NCBI RefSeq assembly: GCF_002797575.1
Contig: NZ_PGTX01000005.1
Coordinates: 1 to 64,000 of the forward strand
DNA from: Polynucleobacter brandtiae
GTDB taxonomy: Bacteria > Pseudomonadota > Gammaproteobacteria > Burkholderiales > Burkholderiaceae
Length of the DNA: 64,000 bases
Direction: 5' to 3'
Shown: positions 26,826-38,155 of the stretch, piece after piece
How positions within the stretch are numbered: the stretch's first letter is position 1
How the letters are laid out: the number at the start of each line of letters is the position of its first letter
Program-made: the position numbers and the translations under genes
Notes under the pieces: model-generated
The model's input: the letters and a program-made list of their open reading frames with translations, nothing else
Told to the model about the DNA's origin: nothing
Database searches by the model: none

Positions 26826-27476
26826 ATGACCGCACTTACCATTACCCCCGCACAACGAAAATCGCTAAAAACACAAGCCCATGACCTCAGTCCTGTTGTC
26901 ATGATCGGTGGCGATGGCCTCACTCCAGCAGTAATTAAAGAGGCAAAGCTGGCTATTGCCCATCATGGCCTAATCAAAATTCGTGTTTTTGGTGATGAAC
27001 GTGATGCCCGCATAGCGATGTATGAAGAGCTCTGCGACAAACTCGATGCCGCACCAGTGCAACATATTGGCAAACTTCTGGTCATCTGGAAACCAAAAGC
27101 AGAAATTGATACTGCATTACTCAATTTAGGCAGATCATACAAGCAGACCAAAAAGTCCTTACAAGCACCTCGCACCAAACGACAGGGTGTTCGCACCTCA
27201 TCTAAAGAGGGTATTCGGACTAGCACTTCCGAAAGGTCCGATAGACGCTCTGCTGCTAGCAAGTCGCCCTTTACCAGAGCTGCGGCAGTCAAGACGGCAA
27301 GCGCTACAACTGCTACAACTGCAGCCCCCAAGAAGCGAGTATTACGCGCAGATGCTGCTGAGTCCAAAATTGGCTGGTCGTCACCTGGCTACCGTAAAGC
27401 AGCTCCTGCAGCAGCGCCGATTAAAAAGCGCAAAGTACGCATGAGCAGCACCAAGAAAAAAACACTGGGCTCTTAA
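26826..27476 (+). CDS. yhbY: CRS1/YhbY RNA-binding protein with long basic tail
   Basis: About 216 residues from ATG 26826; an upstream in-frame ATG at 26808 would add six. The first 95 residues are the YhbY domain (LTPAQRKSLKTQAHDL, VVMIGGDGL, LIKIRVFG, IGKLLVIW), which binds pre-50S ribosomal RNA. The remaining 115 or so are a low-complexity, Lys/Arg/Ser/Ala-rich tail absent from the 97-residue E. coli protein. TATCAT lies six bases before the chosen ATG and there is no Shine-Dalgarno sequence, which again suggests a leaderless message. Confidence 0.9.
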   Translation: MTALTITPAQRKSLKTQAHDLSPVVMIGGDGLTPAVIKEAKLAIAHHGLIKIRVFGDERDARIAMYEELCDKLDAAPVQHIGKLLVIWKPKAEIDTALLNLGRSYKQTKKSLQAPRTKRQGVRTSSKEGIRTSTSERSDRRSAASKSPFTRAAAVKTASATTATTAAPKKRVLRADAAESKIGWSSPGYRKAAPAAAPIKKRKVRMSSTKKKTLGS

Positions 27477-27501
27477 AAGCCAATTACCTCAATTTAAGAT
27501 C

Positions 27502-27524
27502 AACGCCGCTAGTCGGCGTTTTTT
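27502..27524 (+). terminator. Intrinsic terminator after yhbY
   Basis: AACGCCG (27502-27508) pairs with CGGCGTT (27514-27520) around CTAGT, followed by a run of T to 27524. It ends the yhbY transcript just before the convergent DUF4149 gene. Confidence 0.85.
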
Positions 27525-27529
27525 AATGC

Positions 27530-28045
27530 CTAAGATACAGCGTGGCTTGCGCTTCTGGCAGTCGTACGGGTTAATTTCCATACTAGAAAAATACCTAAGG
27601 TACTCTGCAGCATAAACAGAACGCTTGACACGCCATGCAGCCTCCCAAACAGGGTAGCCGATGGTGAAAGCATGACGGGCATCCCTTGCGTTAGCGCGTT
27701 ATCTCTGAGGGTATTCATCCAAGGGATGAATACAAAGGCTGCGCCAATAGAACAAAACAACATGACTAGTAACAGCCAACGAATCAGCCTGAATTGATGA
27801 AGACCCCGATTTACCAATAAATTAGCTAACACCATCAAGCCGATGCAGACGGTGACGCTAAGATAAGCTTCGATCTTGAAAATGCTACCTGCAACCATGC
27901 CGGCAGCTTGACGATCGGTCATCGTACTGAAGATGGCTGGTGCCACAAGATAGCCTACCGTGATGAGGCTGCCTACCCATAATCCTGCGATCAGAGTAAA
28001 GAGTCGCTGAGCGCTTAAGTGATGCGGTCTATCTAAGGCGGTCAT
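27530..28045 (-). CDS. DUF4149 membrane protein
   Basis: 171 residues with four hydrophobic segments (about 15-35, 58-78, 86-106 and 140-160). The start RLFTLIAGLWVGSLITVGYLVAPAIF and GRLHGVSSVLFMLQ resemble the DUF4149 family. No enzymatic motif is present. It follows greA by nine bases on the same strand, an arrangement common in betaproteobacteria. Function unknown. Confidence 0.75.
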   Translation of the reverse strand: MTALDRPHHLSAQRLFTLIAGLWVGSLITVGYLVAPAIFSTMTDRQAAGMVAGSIFKIEAYLSVTVCIGLMVLANLLVNRGLHQFRLIRWLLLVMLFCSIGAAFVFIPWMNTLRDNALTQGMPVMLSPSATLFGRLHGVSSVLFMLQSTLGIFLVWKLTRTTARSASHAVS

Positions 28046-28054
28046 ACAAGCCCT

Positions 28055-28531
28055 TTAAACGTAACGCACAGCCAATATCTCGACTTGACGATTGCCTGCC
28101 GGTGCTTGAACCGCTACAACATCACCCTCTTCTTTGCTAATTAAAGCACGCGCAATCGGAGAGCTAATAGAGATTTTATTAAAGGCAATATCGGCCTCAT
28201 CATCGCCTACGATTTGATATGTGAATTTCGTGCCATCTTCTAAGTCTTCAAGATCGACAGTTGCGCCAAATACGATACGGCCATTAACATCTAAAGAGGC
28301 AGGATCAATTACCTGGGCAGCAGACAGCTTACCTTCAAGCTCCTGAATACGTCCCTCAACAAATCCTTGCTTTTCTTTAGCGGCATCGTACTCAGCGTTC
28401 TCAGAAAGATCGCCCTGAGCACGCGCTTCAGAGATGGCAATAATCACTGCTGGACGTTCAACATGCTTTAAGCGCTGTAACTCTTCTTTGAGAAGTTCTG
28501 CGCCGTTTTTAGTAATGGGGATAGAGTTCAT
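28055..28531 (-). CDS. greA: Transcription elongation factor GreA
   Basis: 158 residues, standard length. An N-terminal coiled coil carries the acidic tip [15 protein letters not shown], and the C-terminal FKBP-like domain has [18 protein letters not shown]. It restarts stalled RNA polymerase by promoting cleavage of the transcript. It lies nine bases after carB, in the same operon direction. Confidence 0.97.
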   Translation of the reverse strand: MNSIPITKNGAELLKEELQRLKHVERPAVIIAISEARAQGDLSENAEYDAAKEKQGFVEGRIQELEGKLSAAQVIDPASLDVNGRIVFGATVDLEDLEDGTKFTYQIVGDDEADIAFNKISISSPIARALISKEEGDVVAVQAPAGNRQVEILAVRYV

Positions 28532-28540
28532 ATTTCCAGT

Positions 28541-31500
28541 CTAACTTAAATGAGAAAGCGTTTTATGCAGTGTTTGCAGGGCATACACTTCTAAAGACTC
28601 TTTGCTACCGTTTTGAGATGCTAACAACCCGTCCATTACAGCGCGAGCAGCACTGATAGTGGTGTAGTAAGTCACGTTATTAGCTTGAGCAGTGGTTCTA
28701 ATGGAGCGTGAATCCGCAATTGCAGTACGCGTTTCATCTACTGTTGTGAAAACCAATGAGATTTCACCATTTTTGATCAAGTCCACAATATGGGGGCGAC
28801 CATCTTTTACTTTGTTCACCACGCGCACCGGTAAACCAGCAGCCTCAATTGCAGCTGCGGTACCTTTCGTAGCCACCATCGGAAATCCCAGTTGATGCAA
28901 CAGCTTGGCGACTTCAACTGCTTTAGGCTTATCGCTATCCTTCACTGTCAGCACCACTGTTCCGCTCTTAGGTAGCTTAATTCCCGCACCGAGTTGTGAC
29001 TTAAACAGCGCCTCACCAAAGGTTTTACCAACGCCCATCACCTCACCTGTAGAGCGCATCTCAGGCCCCAGAATCGGATCAATGCCAGGGAACTTATTAA
29101 ACGGAAATACCGCTTCCTTGACAGAGAAATAAGGTGGCTTAACCTCTTCTTTAATGCCTTGCTGATTCAGGGTCTGACCAACCATACAACGCGCCGCTAT
29201 TTTGGCTAGCTGTAAACCGGTTGCCTTAGATACAAACGGCACAGTTCGGGAAGCGCGGGGATTCACTTCAAGCACATAGATGACATCTTTACCGTCTACA
29301 TTCTGAATCGCAAACTGTACATTCATCAGACCAATGACATTCAGGCCTTTTGCCATCGCCGCAGTTTGACGCTTAATCTCTGCAACGGTTTCATCTGATA
29401 AAGAATATGGTGGCAAAGAGCATGCTGAATCACCAGAGTGGACACCAGCCTGCTCTATATGCTCCATCACGCCACCAATAAAGACGCGTTGTCCATCGCT
29501 AATACAGTCAACATCGCACTCAATGGCATCATTTAAAAAGCGATCCAAGAGCACCGGAGAGTCGTGAGAAACTTTGACTGCCTCACGCATATAACGTTCG
29601 AGGTCTCTTCCATCATGCACGATTTCCATTGCACGGCCACCTAGTACGTAGGATGGACGAACAACTAATGGATAACCAATTTCCTCAGCAAGCTTAAGTG
29701 CCTCATCCTCAGCGCGGGCAGTTCGATTTGGTGGCTGGCGTAAGTTCAACTCATGCAACAGCTTTTGAAAACGCTCACGGTCTTCGGCAGCATCAATCAT
29801 GTCTGGAGATGTGCCAATAATCGGTACACCATTAGCCTCGAGATCGAGTGCAAGCTTCAAAGGCGTTTGACCACCGTACTGCACGATTACACCCTTAGGC
29901 TTTTCAATAGCAACGATCTCTAATACGTCTTCCAAAGTCAGAGGCTCAAAGTACAGTCGATCCGAAGTATCGTAATCAGTAGAAACCGTTTCTGGGTTGC
30001 AGTTCACCATAATCGTTTCGTAACCATCATCGCGAAGTGCTAGCGCTGCGTGAACACAGCAATAGTCAAACTCAATACCCTGCCCAATTCGATTGGGTCC
30101 ACCACCCAACACCATAATCTTATCTTTGCTGGACGGCTGAGATTCACACTCACCATGCTCAGCTTCATAAGTCGAATACAAATAGGCAGTGTTAGTCGAA
30201 AATTCTGCAGCGCAGGTATCCACCCGCTTAAAAATTGGCACTACCTTTAAGCGATGACGTGCTGCCCGAACCGAAGAGGCATCAACTCCCAATAATTTAC
30301 CCAAGCGGCGGTCAGAAAATCCTTTTTGCTTGATGAAACGCAACTCTAAAGCGGATAAGCTATCAATCTTCCGAAGCTTGAGCTCTGCTTCCATCGTGAT
30401 CAGCTCTTCAATTTGCTCTAAGAACCATGGATCTATTTTGGTCTCAGCAAAAATTTCATCTAAACCCATGCCCATGCGGAAGGCATCTGCCAAATACCAA
30501 ATGCGATCTGGACCTGGTTCACCGATTTCTCGAATAATATCGTCTAGGTCAGTTGAAAACTCATCTAAACCATCAACACCTACCTCTAAACCACGCAACG
30601 CTTTTTGGAAGGACTCCTGGAAGGTACGGCCGATCGCCATCACCTCACCGACCGATTTCATCTGCGTTGTTAAGCGAGAGTCCGCTTGCGGGAATTTTTC
30701 AAATGCAAAGCGAGGAATCTTTGTAACAACATAATCAATAGATGGCTCAAAAGAAGCGGGGGTTGCACCACCAGTAATATCATTCTTGAGCTCGTCTAAG
30801 GTGTAACCCACCGCCAGCTTAGCGGCAATTTTCGCAATCGGAAAACCCGTTGCCTTGGACGCTAAAGCAGATGAACGGGATACACGCGGATTCATCTCAA
30901 TGACGATCATGCGTCCATCTTCTGGGTTTATAGAGAACTGTACGTTAGAGCCCCCAGTATCTACCCCTATTTCGCGCAAAACAGCAATTGAAGCGTTACG
31001 CAAAATTTGATACTCTTTATCCGTTAAGGTCTGCGCTGGCGCAACGGTAATGGAATCACCGGTATGCACACCCATTGGATCTAAGTTCTCAATAGAACAA
31101 ACGATGATGCAGTTGTCGGCACGGTCGCGCACGACTTCCATTTCGAATTCTTTCCAGCCCAATAGCGACTCTTCAATCAAGAGCTCACCTGTTGGAGATA
31201 AATCTAAGCCGCGCTTACAAATCTCTTCGAACTCTTCACGATTGTAGGCAATGCCACCACCGGATCCACCCATCGTAAATGAAGGACGAATCACTACTGG
31301 GAAACCCAAACTATCGGTCTCTTTCTGAATGCGTTGCTGCACTTCGTGCGCCTCATCCATTGAATGGGCAATACCAGACTTAGCAGACCCTAGACCAATT
31401 TTGGTCATTGCATTTTTAAATTTCTGACGATCTTCTGCCTTATCAATTGCCTCTGGTGAAGCGCCGATTAACTCACAACCATATTTCTCAAGAATGCCAT

Positions 31501-31813
31501 GGCGATGCAAGTCGAGTGCGCAGTTCAGAGCGGTTTGCCCACCCATCGTTGGCAAAATGGCATCTGGTTTTTCAGTAGCAATGATGCGCTCTACAACCTC
31601 CCAGGTAATGGGTTCGATATAGGTAACATCTGCCATTTCCGGATCGGTCATGATGGTTGCAGGATTGCTGTTTACCAGAATGACTTTGTAACCCTCATCA
31701 CGCAATGCTTTGCAAGCTTGTGCACCTGAATAGTCAAACTCACAAGCCTGACCAATCACGATTGGACCAGCACCAATAATTAAGATGCTTTTAATATCAC
31801 TACGCTTAGGCAT
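28541..31813 (-). CDS. carB: Carbamoyl-phosphate synthase, large subunit
   Basis: 1090 residues: two ATP-grasp halves, an oligomerisation domain and a C-terminal MGS-like allosteric domain. Each half starts with the usual glycine-rich loop ([13 protein letters not shown] and [14 protein letters not shown]). Using ammonia from CarA it makes carbamoyl phosphate for arginine and pyrimidines. Start and carA stop overlap by one base (TAATG). Confidence 0.98.
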   Translation of the reverse strand: MPKRSDIKSILIIGAGPIVIGQACEFDYSGAQACKALRDEGYKVILVNSNPATIMTDPEMADVTYIEPITWEVVERIIATEKPDAILPTMGGQTALNCALDLHRHGILEKYGCELIGASPEAIDKAEDRQKFKNAMTKIGLGSAKSGIAHSMDEAHEVQQRIQKETDSLGFPVVIRPSFTMGGSGGGIAYNREEFEEICKRGLDLSPTGELLIEESLLGWKEFEMEVVRDRADNCIIVCSIENLDPMGVHTGDSITVAPAQTLTDKEYQILRNASIAVLREIGVDTGGSNVQFSINPEDGRMIVIEMNPRVSRSSALASKATGFPIAKIAAKLAVGYTLDELKNDITGGATPASFEPSIDYVVTKIPRFAFEKFPQADSRLTTQMKSVGEVMAIGRTFQESFQKALRGLEVGVDGLDEFSTDLDDIIREIGEPGPDRIWYLADAFRMGMGLDEIFAETKIDPWFLEQIEELITMEAELKLRKIDSLSALELRFIKQKGFSDRRLGKLLGVDASSVRAARHRLKVVPIFKRVDTCAAEFSTNTAYLYSTYEAEHGECESQPSSKDKIMVLGGGPNRIGQGIEFDYCCVHAALALRDDGYETIMVNCNPETVSTDYDTSDRLYFEPLTLEDVLEIVAIEKPKGVIVQYGGQTPLKLALDLEANGVPIIGTSPDMIDAAEDRERFQKLLHELNLRQPPNRTARAEDEALKLAEEIGYPLVVRPSYVLGGRAMEIVHDGRDLERYMREAVKVSHDSPVLLDRFLNDAIECDVDCISDGQRVFIGGVMEHIEQAGVHSGDSACSLPPYSLSDETVAEIKRQTAAMAKGLNVIGLMNVQFAIQNVDGKDVIYVLEVNPRASRTVPFVSKATGLQLAKIAARCMVGQTLNQQGIKEEVKPPYFSVKEAVFPFNKFPGIDPILGPEMRSTGEVMGVGKTFGEALFKSQLGAGIKLPKSGTVVLTVKDSDKPKAVEVAKLLHQLGFPMVATKGTAAAIEAAGLPVRVVNKVKDGRPHIVDLIKNGEISLVFTTVDETRTAIADSRSIRTTAQANNVTYYTTISAARAVMDGLLASQNGSKESLEVYALQTLHKTLSHLS

Positions 31814-33015
31814 TATTTGCCCCCTTTATTACTAACTTGCGCGCTATTCATTAGCTCCACAAAACGATCAAACAAATAGGCAATATCGTGAGGCCCAGGA
31901 GAAGCTTCTGGATGACCCTGAAAACACAAAGCGGGCTTATCTTTCCAAGCAAGGCCTTGTAATGATCCATCAAATAAAGAAACGTGCGTCACCCGAATAT
32001 TGTCTGGCAAGGAATGGGCATCTACAGCGAAGCCATGGTTTTGAGAAGTGATGGCAACGCGCCCAGTATCGAGATCTTTCACTGGATGGTTGGCGCCATG
32101 GTGCCCAAACTTCATCTTCAACGTTTTAGCACCAGCGGCCAAGCCCATAATTTGGTGCCCCAAACAGATGCCAAAAGTTGGAATGCCTTTTTCAATGATT
32201 TCTTTTGCAGCAGCAATAGCGTAATCACAAGGACCGGGATCACCAGGGCCATTAGAGAAGAAAACGCCGTCAGGGTTCATTGCCAATACCTCTGCCGCGC
32301 TAGTTTGCGCAGGTACCACGGTAAGTTCACAACCACGCTCGGTCAGCATACGCAAAATATTGCGTTTCACACCAAAGTCATAGGCCACCACTTTTTTAAT
32401 AGGTCTACTCAGATCCAGAGTGCCGTAGGCAGGCTTGTCTTCAGCGCCATGCAAATTCCACTCCGCTTCGCGCCACTGATAAGGCTTTTTAGCACTTACT
32501 ACTTTGGCCAAATCTAATCCAGACATCCCTGGAAACGCTTTTGCTAATGCAAGAGCCTTTGTGCTGAGTGCTTGCATGTCATCGCCCATCTTGCCGGCAA
32601 CAATAGCGCCTGATTGGGCTCCTTTGTCACGCAGCATTCTGGTAAGTTTGCGTGTGTCAATACCAGAGATACCGACAACTCCTGCTTTAGCGAGATAAAC
32701 ATCCAAACTCTCCTCAGAACGAAAATTGGAGACGCGCTTAGAGAGGTCCTTGATTACCAAACCAGCTGCATGAATGTGATCTGATTCGGCATCCTGGCCA
32801 TTGACACCAACATTCCCAATGTGAGGATAGGTCAATGTAACGATTTGCTGCGCATAACTAGGATCGGTAATGATCTCTTGATAGCCTGTTAAAGCGGTAT
32901 TGAATACCACTTCACCAGTCGTTTCGCCAGGGGCGCCGATACTGAGACCAGGAAATAAAGAGCCATCGGCTAAAGCCAATACGGCGGGGGGAAAAGAAGG
33001 AAGCAAGGGTGACAA
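31813..33015 (-). CDS. carA: Carbamoyl-phosphate synthase, small (glutaminase) subunit
   Basis: 400 residues. The class I glutaminase triad is visible: nucleophile Cys in FGICLGHQ, and His and Glu in [10 protein letters not shown]. The start is TTG at 33015 with GGAG five bases ahead; no in-frame ATG lies between there and an upstream stop. It supplies ammonia to CarB. Confidence 0.97.
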   Translation of the reverse strand: MSPLLPSFPPAVLALADGSLFPGLSIGAPGETTGEVVFNTALTGYQEIITDPSYAQQIVTLTYPHIGNVGVNGQDAESDHIHAAGLVIKDLSKRVSNFRSEESLDVYLAKAGVVGISGIDTRKLTRMLRDKGAQSGAIVAGKMGDDMQALSTKALALAKAFPGMSGLDLAKVVSAKKPYQWREAEWNLHGAEDKPAYGTLDLSRPIKKVVAYDFGVKRNILRMLTERGCELTVVPAQTSAAEVLAMNPDGVFFSNGPGDPGPCDYAIAAAKEIIEKGIPTFGICLGHQIMGLAAGAKTLKMKFGHHGANHPVKDLDTGRVAITSQNHGFAVDAHSLPDNIRVTHVSLFDGSLQGLAWKDKPALCFQGHPEASPGPHDIAYLFDRFVELMNSAQVSNKGGK

Positions 33016-33195
33016 ACCATCTCCAGTCCCTGCTCCATCCGACGCTCAACACCCCAAAAAGACCAACCCAGGACTGTTTGTGCGGAAGGTGAGTGTCTTT
33101 AAGCGCTAGGGTAAATTATTAAGTTTTGAACCTAGCAATGATACCAGTTTTACACCCTAAACCCCTAAATTTCCACTCTACAATGCCGTTAGAGG

Positions 33196-35079
33196 CTAAG
33201 TTGGGGGCCTTTGCTCAATGACGCCTCTAATTTGAGCTAAGACAGTTTGGTCTTCCATGGTGCTGATATCCCCGGGATCGCGGCCTTCTGCTACTGCCTG
33301 AAGTGCTCTGCGCACAATCTTCCCTGAACGGGTCTTTGGCAAAGCAGTCACGATATAAACACGGCCAGGACGAGCAATAGCGCCCAAGGTACTATCAACC
33401 GTCTTCATACACTCGGCTTCTAGGGTGGCAGTATTTGAGGCATCCTTTGGGATGACAAAGGCAATTGCTGCCTGCCCTTTCAGTTTGTCCTCAATACCAA
33501 CAACCGCTACTTCTGAAACATTGGCGTGCCCAGAGATACTCTCTTCAATCTCACGAGTACCCAAACGATGGCCGGCAACGTTAATCACGTCATCCGTTCG
33601 GCCTAAGATGAAAAAGTAACCATCATCGTCTTTGATACCCCAATCAAAGGTGGAATAAACAGTCTTACCAGGAATAGTCTCCCAATAAGTACTTATAAAG
33701 CGCTTGTCATCACCCCACACTGTCTGCATGCATCCAGGGGGTAAGGGACCCTCAATCACAATGACCCCCTTCTTATTCGGGCCTAACTCCTCAGCATTCG
33801 CATCATCTAACAGCTTCATATTGAAGCCGAAAGAGGGAAGGCCTGGGGATCCGAACTTATGTGGCATGACCTCTACACCACGCTGAATAGCCAGGGTTGG
33901 CCAACCCGTTTCGGTCTGCCAGTAGTTATCTACGATGGGTTTATTAATCGCACCATGAATCCAGGTTGCCGTGGGCTCGTCTAAAGGCTCTCCAGCCAAG
34001 AACAAAGCCCGCAAACTTGAGAGGTCGTATTTGGTCAAAAATGCAGGGTCTTGCTTTTTAAGAACTCGCGCTGCTGTCGGCGCAGAGAACATCACCGACA
34101 CCTTGTACTTTTCTACCAACTCCCACCAGATTCCAGCGTCAGGGCGCAAAGGCGTGCCCTCATACATGATGGTCGCCATACCGTGAATTAATGGCCCATA
34201 AATAATGTAACCATGACCGACAACCCAGCCAATATCCGAGGTACAAAAGAAAGTCTCGCCTGGCTTTGCACAGAAAATATGATCCATACTTGAAGCAAGT
34301 GCTACTGCATATCCACCAGTGTCGCGCTGCACACCCTTAGGCTTACCAGTGGTGCCAGAGGTGTACAAAATATAACTCGTATGAGTTGCATCAACCCACT
34401 CAATAGGCACCAAATCATGAAGGTGCTTTTGACGCTCAGCCGCATAATCTAAATCACGACCAGCTACGGTGGTGAACTCAATCAGACCCCGATTCACAAT
34501 CAACACTTTTTCAGGCTTACAGGTGGCCAAATTGATTGCTTCATCTAGCAGAGGCTTATAAGGAACCGCCTTGCCACCTCGCGCGCCCGCCTCAGTTGTC
34601 ACAATCATTTTAGGTTGGGCATCATCAATACGTGAGGCCAAACTATGAGAGGCGAAGCCCCCAAAAACCACCGAGTGAATGGCACCAATTCTGACGCAAG
34701 CCAACATGGCAAAACACGCTTGTGCAACCATGGGCATATAAATCAACACGCGATCGCCCTTCTTTACGCCATTAGCCTGGTAGATGGCGGCCATACGATT
34801 GACTTCTTCGTAAAGCTCTTTAAACGTAAAGGTCTTTTCTTGATTGGTTTCGGTAGAGACCGCCACTAAAGCGATTTGATCAGCGCGATCGGCCAAATGG
34901 CGATCTACGGCATTAAAACAAATATTGGTTAATCCACCTTCAAACCATTTTGCAAACGGTGGGTTTGAATAATCCAGAACTTGTTTAAAAGGCTTTTCCC
35001 AGTGAATGCGTTTTGCCTGCTCCCCCCAAAAACTATCTGGGTCTTGAATGGAGCGCTCGTGTTCTGATTTGTAGGACAT
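33196..35079 (-). CDS. prpE: Propionyl-CoA synthetase
   Basis: 627 residues of the acetyl/propionyl-CoA ligase family. It shows the AMP-binding motif SYILYTSGTTGKPKGVQRD, with the following TGGYAVAL typical of PrpE, then YWQTETGWP, and near the end the catalytic lysine region KTRSGKIVRR. It activates propionate to propionyl-CoA. No methylcitrate genes flank it here, but mmsA elsewhere in the window also yields propionyl-CoA. Acetyl-CoA synthetase is less likely given these motifs and length. Confidence 0.9.
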   Translation of the reverse strand: MSYKSEHERSIQDPDSFWGEQAKRIHWEKPFKQVLDYSNPPFAKWFEGGLTNICFNAVDRHLADRADQIALVAVSTETNQEKTFTFKELYEEVNRMAAIYQANGVKKGDRVLIYMPMVAQACFAMLACVRIGAIHSVVFGGFASHSLASRIDDAQPKMIVTTEAGARGGKAVPYKPLLDEAINLATCKPEKVLIVNRGLIEFTTVAGRDLDYAAERQKHLHDLVPIEWVDATHTSYILYTSGTTGKPKGVQRDTGGYAVALASSMDHIFCAKPGETFFCTSDIGWVVGHGYIIYGPLIHGMATIMYEGTPLRPDAGIWWELVEKYKVSVMFSAPTAARVLKKQDPAFLTKYDLSSLRALFLAGEPLDEPTATWIHGAINKPIVDNYWQTETGWPTLAIQRGVEVMPHKFGSPGLPSFGFNMKLLDDANAEELGPNKKGVIVIEGPLPPGCMQTVWGDDKRFISTYWETIPGKTVYSTFDWGIKDDDGYFFILGRTDDVINVAGHRLGTREIEESISGHANVSEVAVVGIEDKLKGQAAIAFVIPKDASNTATLEAECMKTVDSTLGAIARPGRVYIVTALPKTRSGKIVRRALQAVAEGRDPGDISTMEDQTVLAQIRGVIEQRPPT

Positions 35080-35117
35080 GCTTCACCTTCGAAAATATGA
35101 CTAAAGTTACTGAAATA

Positions 35118-36524
35118 TCACTGAATTTTGCTGACTCCCTTACTGCTAGCAGTCTTAGCCATAGGGGTAGCCGAAGTACTATTTTTCGCAGATTTTGCAA
35201 GCCCTGTCGATACGGACTTATGCTGAGTTGCAGCATTTTTTGGAGGGGAATTACCCTTAGTTGCGCTATTTTTTACTTGTACCGCAGCACATTTCGCACC
35301 CTTTGCACACTTCTTAGCAGTCGGAGGAGCCGACTTATCCAAATTTAAACTGGCATTTTCAGCCATAGCCACTGATATGTCCCCATCCCGATGGCTACCC
35401 TTCGGAACAAGAACAATGGATCCCGAGCGAATGCGCATCCCCTTGGGGATATTGTTGACCTCTCTTAGGGTATCGACATCTACGCCTAAAGTTTTAGCGG
35501 CCTGATCAACACCTTCGGTCTTGGTGACCTTGACTGCAGACCAAGATGACAGGGGTTTTGTATAGCGCTTGAGGTTTTCCTGAAAGATTTCTGCATGCCC
35601 GAAAGGCAATAAAATTTGCTGATTTGCATTACTCAGAATGACTGGCTTATCAAAAGACGGATTAAGGCTTTGAAACTCCTCGGCAGGAATCTCGGCCAAC
35701 TGAATAGCCAGCGCAACATCAATATCTCTACCCACATCTAAAGCAACAAAATAAGGATGATTTTCAAGGTCAGGTAAAACTATGCCGTACGCCTGCGGAT
35801 CTAAAACGATCTGGCGATATGCCATTAGCTTAGGCACATAGTTTCGCGTTTCGCTCGGCATTTTCAAGCTCAAATAATCTGTTGGCAAACCCGCTGCGAT
35901 ATTACGCTTTTGAGCTTTGGCAACATTACCCGCACCCCAGTTATAAGCCGCTAAGGCTAGCTCCCAACTACCAAACTGTTTGTAAAGCCGCTGCAAATAA
36001 TCTAAAGCGGCATCCGTCGACTGCAGTACATCTCGGCGCTCATCCCTAAAGAGATTTTGCGTTAGCTGAAAATCTTTGCCAGTGGCAGGCATAAATTGCC
36101 ATAAACCCACTGCCTTAGCGCTAGACTTGGCATGGGTAACAAAAGCACTTTCCACAAAGGGAAGCAAGGCAATCTCAGTAGGCATATTGCGCGCATTGAC
36201 TTCTTGCACAATATAAAAAAGATAGCGAGAGGAACGGGTCATCGATCGATGAACATAATCGGGGCGTGCGGCCAGCCAACGGACTTGCTCAATCTCTAGG
36301 GGCGTACTCATTGGCTCCATCTCAAAGCCATCCCGAATCCGAATCCATAAGTTACTTGAAGGTGCGTATAAATCGCTTACGGACTGATTCTTTAAGTTCA
36401 CTCGCTTAGCTTTAGCAGCGCGTGGGTCAGTTCGTGTGGAGGTGTCAGAGGACCAATCCCCAGTACTAGCGCAGCCAGACAGCAAGGCAATTAGCAGTAC
36501 TCCTGCAAATCGCCACAGCATCAA
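35118..36524 (-). CDS. mltD: Membrane-bound lytic murein transglycosylase D
   Basis: 468 residues. The lipobox LLSGC (Cys about 18) makes it a lipoprotein. The SLT domain has the catalytic Glu in PFVESAF, followed by GLWQFMPATGKDF and NWGAGNVAKAQ. A LysM domain for peptidoglycan binding follows (about 340-385). The last 80 residues are a Lys/Ala/Ser/Thr-rich tail. It cleaves glycan strands to 1,6-anhydro products. It overlaps gloB by four bases. Confidence 0.92.
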   Translation of the reverse strand: MMLWRFAGVLLIALLSGCASTGDWSSDTSTRTDPRAAKAKRVNLKNQSVSDLYAPSSNLWIRIRDGFEMEPMSTPLEIEQVRWLAARPDYVHRSMTRSSRYLFYIVQEVNARNMPTEIALLPFVESAFVTHAKSSAKAVGLWQFMPATGKDFQLTQNLFRDERRDVLQSTDAALDYLQRLYKQFGSWELALAAYNWGAGNVAKAQKRNIAAGLPTDYLSLKMPSETRNYVPKLMAYRQIVLDPQAYGIVLPDLENHPYFVALDVGRDIDVALAIQLAEIPAEEFQSLNPSFDKPVILSNANQQILLPFGHAEIFQENLKRYTKPLSSWSAVKVTKTEGVDQAAKTLGVDVDTLREVNNIPKGMRIRSGSIVLVPKGSHRDGDISVAMAENASLNLDKSAPPTAKKCAKGAKCAAVQVKNSATKGNSPPKNAATQHKSVSTGLAKSAKNSTSATPMAKTASSKGVSKIQ

Positions 36525-37330
36525 AATCGATCCTTCCAGGCTCGAATCACTGCCAAAACGTGCGCTGGTGATGGCAAAGATTTTTCCCCGGAGACGCGCA
36601 GCGCACAGTCTATGACCTCTGCCTGATCACAGCGCATAAATGGATTGACCTGTAACTCTTGCCCAATCGTCGTTGGCAAGGTGGGTAGCTGTTGCTCACG
36701 CAACTTGCTCGCTGTGTTAGCCCAGTTAATCAGGTTGGCATTGTTAGGCTCTACGGCTAACGCAAAACGAATGTTGGACAGGGTGTATTCATGGGTGCAG
36801 TACACCAAAGTATTTTTTGGTAAAACGCTAAACTTTGTTAAAGATTGACTCATTTGTGTGGGCGTACCTTCAAACAATCGGCCACAACCAGAGGCAAATA
36901 AGGTATCACCGCAAAACAGCATGGGCTCCTCTACATTAGCCTGCATATTCGCAAAGTAAGCGATGTGGGTCAAAGTATGGCCAGGCACCTCAAAAACCTT
37001 AAAGCTGATACCGGGAGCTGCGATGGTTAATTGATCGCCCTCCATCATGGCTTGAGTGCGTCCAGGAATATCAATATGCGCCGGTCCATATACCGGAATA
37101 TGGGAGCCCAAGACATCCAGTAAGGCTAATATGCCCCCAGTGTGGTCCGCATGGTGGTGTGTAATTAAGATACCCGTCAAGGTCAGCTTGTGATCGGACA
37201 AATACTGCAACACTGGGGCAGCATCGCCTGGGTCCACAATCAGTGCAGACTGGCCATCATGGATGCACCAAAGGTAATTGTCATCAAAAGCCGGTATCGG
37301 CCAAACCTGCATTAAAGTATTCTTCACCAT
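36521..37330 (-). CDS. gloB: Hydroxyacylglutathione hydrolase (glyoxalase II)
   Basis: About 269 residues. The metal site is THHHADHTGG, with further ligands in VPGHTLTHIAYF and FCGDTLFASGCGRLFEG. It hydrolyses S-lactoylglutathione in methylglyoxal detoxification. The frame extends to 37363, which would overlap the divergent methyltransferase gene. ATG 37330 (MVKNTLMQVWPIPAF) is preferred, and ATG 37312 (MQVWPIPAF) is also possible. Confidence 0.92.
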   Translation of the reverse strand: MVKNTLMQVWPIPAFDDNYLWCIHDGQSALIVDPGDAAPVLQYLSDHKLTLTGILITHHHADHTGGILALLDVLGSHIPVYGPAHIDIPGRTQAMMEGDQLTIAAPGISFKVFEVPGHTLTHIAYFANMQANVEEPMLFCGDTLFASGCGRLFEGTPTQMSQSLTKFSVLPKNTLVYCTHEYTLSNIRFALAVEPNNANLINWANTASKLREQQLPTLPTTIGQELQVNPFMRCDQAEVIDCALRVSGEKSLPSPAHVLAVIRAWKDRF

Positions 37331-37336
37331 ACGATC

Positions 37337-38146
37337 ATGATACCAACCCCACAAACCCCCCATCAGAAGCCTGCACCACCCTGGAGTTCATGGGAAAAGT
37401 GGCTACAGTCTCCGCCTGGGAGATACGTGCTTGCTTGGGAGCAGGCGTGTGTTGATCACATTGTGGCCGATGTCTTTGGATTTCATGCGGTACAGATCGG
37501 CTTACCCCAAATGAATACTTTGGCAGAAAACCGAATGCCACTTCAGGCTCTGCTGCTCGATGCAAAAGATGGTCAAAAGCGGATCGATGGCTTTCATGGT
37601 CACCAAATCGAAGGGAGCTCCAATGAACTTCCCTTTGCCTCTGAAAGCATCGATTTATTAGTTTTACCCCATGCACTAGAATTTGCAGCTGATCCCCATC
37701 AAATCTTGCGTGAGGCAGAGCGCGTCTTGCGTCCAGAAGGTCGATTGCTTATTTCTGGTTTTAATCCGGCCAGCCTTTGGGGTGCGCGCCAGTACTTTAG
37801 CCGTTTAGTTGGCTCGCCCTATTTGCCCCGAGATGGGCAATTTATCAGTCTAATTCGGATTAAAGACTGGTTACAGTTGCTCAATTTTTCGCTGGATCGA
37901 GGCCATTTTGGATGCTATAAGTTCCCGCTCAGTAGTGAGCCTGGCATGACTAGGATGGATTTTTTAGAACCCATGGGTAACCGATGGTGGCCTATTTTTG
38001 GTGCCGTGTTTTTGGTTTCTGCCATTAAGCGCCAACCCGGCATCAGGCTGATTGGTCGGATTCAAAGCAAACGTATTCCAGTGCTCGGGCAACTGAGTCC
38101 GGCATCAGAAACCCGCCAAAACCTCAAAACCCCTAAGACTAAGTGA
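37337..38146 (+). CDS. SAM-dependent methyltransferase (class I)
   Basis: 269 residues. The SAM-binding part resembles the Methyltransf_11 group: NELPFASESIDLLVLPHALEF and ILREAERVLRPEGRLLISGFNP. The N-terminal part has WEKWLQSPPGRYVLAWE, seen in proteins encoded between gloB and rnhA in proteobacteria. Substrate unknown. It diverges from gloB with only six bases between the two start codons and is followed by rnhA nine bases later. Confidence 0.8.
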   Translation: MIPTPQTPHQKPAPPWSSWEKWLQSPPGRYVLAWEQACVDHIVADVFGFHAVQIGLPQMNTLAENRMPLQALLLDAKDGQKRIDGFHGHQIEGSSNELPFASESIDLLVLPHALEFAADPHQILREAERVLRPEGRLLISGFNPASLWGARQYFSRLVGSPYLPRDGQFISLIRIKDWLQLLNFSLDRGHFGCYKFPLSSEPGMTRMDFLEPMGNRWWPIFGAVFLVSAIKRQPGIRLIGRIQSKRIPVLGQLSPASETRQNLKTPKTK

Positions 38147-38155
38147 CAGAACGCT

